This document shows, piece by piece, positions 13,359-15,622 of a DNA stretch of 15,622 nt (its first letter is position 1; every line of letters starts with the position of its first letter). Made by a program: the position numbers and the translations under genes. The notes under the pieces are model-generated. The model was not told where the DNA came from. It worked only from the letters and a program-made list of their open reading frames with translations, and did not search any database. The stretch comes from Deltaproteobacteria bacterium (GTDB lineage Bacteria > Desulfobacterota > Desulfobacteria > Desulfobacterales > SURF-7). Location of the stretch: assembly GCA_019307665.1 (NCBI GenBank), contig JAFDJC010000052.1, positions 1 to 15,622 of the forward strand. Reading direction: 5' to 3'.

Positions 13359-15622
13359 TTAATTAGGTAATAATCCATCGATCTCTGCAAAAATCTGTTT
13401 GTCTGTAAAATGTCGAACCTTTGCTGCACCACTTGGACAATGGCCTGCACAGCTTCCGCAACCCTTGCACACAGCACTGTTAACTTCTGCGACGCTCTTA
13501 AACACATTGAATTCAATAGCTGAATAGGGGCAAAGCCCGATACATACCTGGCATCCCACACACACATCAGGATCAATGTATGAAATCATTGGCGGAACTT
13601 CTACTTCTCCGGATGCACTCAAGGCCAGACATTCAGCAGCAGCACCTTTAGCCTGAGCCACGGTATCGGGAATATCTTTTGGCCCCTGACAAGCGCCTGC
13701 AAGAAAAACACCGCTTGATGGTGTTGATACAGGTGCAAGTTTAGGATGTTCTTCCTGGAAGAAACCATCAGCCCCGATACCTATGCCGAATGTACGCATG
13801 ACATCCACAGCATTTGGTCGCGCCTCCATTGCAGTACAAAGGATTGCCATTTCAACTTCAATTTCCACCATCCTGCCGGAAAGTGTATCTTCCGCTTTAA
13901 CCGTCAGGATACCGTTTTCATCTTCAGTTATTGAACCGGCTTTACCCCTGATCATTCTGACGCCTTCGGACTGAACTTTCTTATAGAATTCTTCATACCC
14001 TTTTCCAAAGCAGCGCATGTCAATATAGAAATTATAAATTTCAGTGTCATGTCCACATTTATCCTTGAGAAGATGGGCATATTTCAAGGCATACATGCAG
14101 CAAGTACGGGAACAGTATTCATGATAATTTATATCACGGCTGCCGATACAATGAAGAATAGCCACACTTTTAGGAGGATCTGTAAACTTCATGGGATCTT
14201 TAAGATCACGTTTTAAAAGCTTGCCTGCGGTTGGACCGGTAGCATTTGATAACCGCTCAAATTCAATATTGGTAAACACGTTAGTATGACGGCCATACCC
14301 GTATTGTGTCATTGAGGTTGGATCAAGCGGGTCAAATCCTGTGGCAACAATGATTGATCCAACATCAAGGACCTCTTTTTTATCTTCCATGCCATGGTCG
14401 ATAGCCTGGGCTTTGCATTCATCTACGCAAAGCATACATTCGCAGCAGCCACCGCAGTTAATGCATTTTTCAGCATCCCTGATTGCCGATGTCTCATCAA
14501 GACCCTGATCAACCTCTTCAAACGAGTTTTTTCTTGCTGCAGGCTCAACAAGCGTCGATTTTGCTCGTTCAACAACAGGGGCATCTTCCGGGATGGGAAA
14601 AAAATTCTTTTCATCAGGCTTAACAGCTTCCCGGACTTTTTCTGCTTCAAACAGTTCCATGTCGTCATTTAAATATCTTTCAATGGCTTTGACAGCCTTG
14701 TGTCCGCCGGCAACGGCCTCAACTACTGTGGCAGGACCTGTGACTGAATCACCTGCGGCAAAAATCCCCGGCACTGATGTTTGCATGGTCAAATGATCAA
14801 CATTGAATGTCCCCCATGCTGTCAGGTCAAAACTTGTATCCTTTATAATTGGCGTGGTTTCGACCCTCTGACCAATGGCAGGAATTATCATGTCACAGTC
14901 AATGATATATTCACTGTTTTCAACCGGCACAGGCCGTCTTCTTCCACTGTCGTCAGCAGGTCCGAGTTCATTTTTAATGCATTCAATGCCCACGCCTCTG
15001 CCGTTTTTAGTGATCACTTTTTTGGGTCCCACAAGATTGACAAATTCAATGCCTTCTTCCCCGGCACCCTCAATTTCCTCATGATCAGCGGGCATCTCTT
15101 TTTCTGTCCTGCGGTAGATAATGGATACACTTTGGGCACCTGACCTTATAGCAACCCTGGCAGCGTCCATTGCAACGTTTCCGCCGCCAATGACGGCCAC
15201 ACGCTTTTTAGCAGATTTTGCGCCTTCAAGATTTTCTTTACGCAGGAAGGGAACCGCATCCACAACCCCATCTGCGTCTTCGTTTTCAATATTCATTCTT
15301 ACCGGCACATGGGCGCCTATTCCAAGGAATATTGCATCAAAACCCTGTTCTTTAAGGTTTGCCAGGGTAAAATCTCTTCCCAGGGCCATGTTGGTTTTAA
15401 GCTCAACCCCTGTGGAAATAATATGATTGATTTCCTGGTCAAGTATTGCAGGAGGAAGCCTGTAATCCGGGATACCGCACCGAAGCATTCCGCCCGCTTT
15501 TTCCATGGCTTCAAAAATAGTGATTTTAAACCCTTTCAGCCTCAGGTAATAGGCTACTGTAAGGCCTGCAGGGCCTGATCCGATAACAGCGATTTGCTTA
15601 TCAATTTCTTCAACTTCAGGAC
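13359..15622 (-). CDS. GltD-HdrA hybrid flavoprotein, 5' end beyond the window
   Basis: The visible 753 codons run to the right edge and clearly continue past it: the frame before the first internal ATG (15506) gives 'QIAVIGSGPAGLTVAYYLRL', the FAD-binding site of the GltD (glutamate synthase small subunit/NfnL-like) family. Then come 'GGMLRCGIPDYRLP' and the NAD(P)H Rossmann site 'RVAVIGGGNVAMDAARVAI' (about 140-158 of the visible part) and 'AAGDSVTGPATVVEAVAGG'. The second half is HdrA-like: a cysteine-rich motif near 386-402 ('CINCGGCCECMLCVDEC'), the HdrA cluster C491, C503, C507-C508, and two C-terminal [4Fe-4S] motifs at C687-C690-C693-C697 and C718-C721-C724-C728. So it probably takes electrons from NAD(P)H into an HdrA flavin. 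It is the most upstream gene of the operon visible here; the stop is 14 bp before mvhD. Confidence 0.85.
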   Translation of the reverse strand, partial: PEVEEIDKQIAVIGSGPAGLTVAYYLRLKGFKITIFEAMEKAGGMLRCGIPDYRLPPAILDQEINHIISTGVELKTNMALGRDFTLANLKEQGFDAIFLGIGAHVPVRMNIENEDADGVVDAVPFLRKENLEGAKSAKKRVAVIGGGNVAMDAARVAIRSGAQSVSIIYRRTEKEMPADHEEIEGAGEEGIEFVNLVGPKKVITKNGRGVGIECIKNELGPADDSGRRRPVPVENSEYIIDCDMIIPAIGQRVETTPIIKDTSFDLTAWGTFNVDHLTMQTSVPGIFAAGDSVTGPATVVEAVAGGHKAVKAIERYLNDDMELFEAEKVREAVKPDEKNFFPIPEDAPVVERAKSTLVEPAARKNSFEEVDQGLDETSAIRDAEKCINCGGCCECMLCVDECKAQAIDHGMEDKKEVLDVGSIIVATGFDPLDPTSMTQYGYGRHTNVFTNIEFERLSNATGPTAGKLLKRDLKDPMKFTDPPKSVAILHCIGSRDINYHEYCSRTCCMYALKYAHLLKDKCGHDTEIYNFYIDMRCFGKGYEEFYKKVQSEGVRMIRGKAGSITEDENGILTVKAEDTLSGRMVEIEVEMAILCTAMEARPNAVDVMRTFGIGIGADGFFQEEHPKLAPVSTPSSGVFLAGACQGPKDIPDTVAQAKGAAAECLALSASGEVEVPPMISYIDPDVCVGCQVCIGLCPYSAIEFNVFKSVAEVNSAVCKGCGSCAGHCPSGAAKVRHFTDKQIFAEIDGLLPN

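Noticed and set aside
7094..15622. FlxABCD-HdrABC (floxABCD) operon
   Set aside because: MvhD and HdrABC are present, but the GltD-HdrA hybrid and FrhB-like protein do not match FlxA, FlxB and FlxC as I know them.

Overview
The window looks like a piece of a sulfate-reducing or syntrophic Desulfobacterota genome (Desulfobacteraceae-like). The main reason is the right half, which holds a six-gene heterodisulfide-reductase (Hdr) type operon with fused HdrA subunits, MvhD and a FrhB/FdhB-like iron-sulfur protein, an arrangement typical of strictly anaerobic deltaproteobacteria. The taxonomic call is inference from gene content; no rRNA or tRNA gene is visible.

Left part (1 to about 4050) is an accessory 'scrapyard'. 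It holds, in order: an ImmA/IrrE (M78) family remnant whose zinc ligands are gone; a truncated BRO-N antirepressor; an orphan two-repeat, one-spacer CRISPR with type I-F architecture (28-nt repeats, 32-nt spacer); a second BRO copy broken by a 149-bp MITE-like insert with TA target duplications and joined in frame to the start of a DUF1016/YhcG-type gene; an intact class II Fic AMPylase gene; a second decayed DUF1016 piece; a higBA-type toxin-antitoxin pair with its promoter and operator; and a single type I-E-like CRISPR repeat touching the end of a radical SAM gene.

Middle part (4046 to 7077) holds a radical SAM protein of unknown role, a small lipoprotein, and a divergently transcribed aspartate kinase resembling the ectoine-associated class (Ask_Ect), although no ectABC genes are in view.

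Right part (7094 to the right edge, all minus strand) reads in transcription order: GltD-HdrA hybrid flavoprotein (5' end outside the window), MvhD, FrhB/FdhB-like ferredoxin protein, tandem double HdrA of 1030 residues, HdrC, HdrB. Spacing is tight except for a 147-bp gap between hdrA and hdrC that contains a long imperfect palindrome. Read together, these genes suggest a cytoplasmic flavin-based electron-bifurcating or confurcating complex: the GltD-like half would exchange electrons with NAD(P)H, the HdrA flavins and iron-sulfur chains would split or merge electrons with ferredoxin, MvhD and the FrhB-like protein would relay electrons, and HdrBC would act on a disulfide (or other thiol) substrate that the sequence does not reveal.
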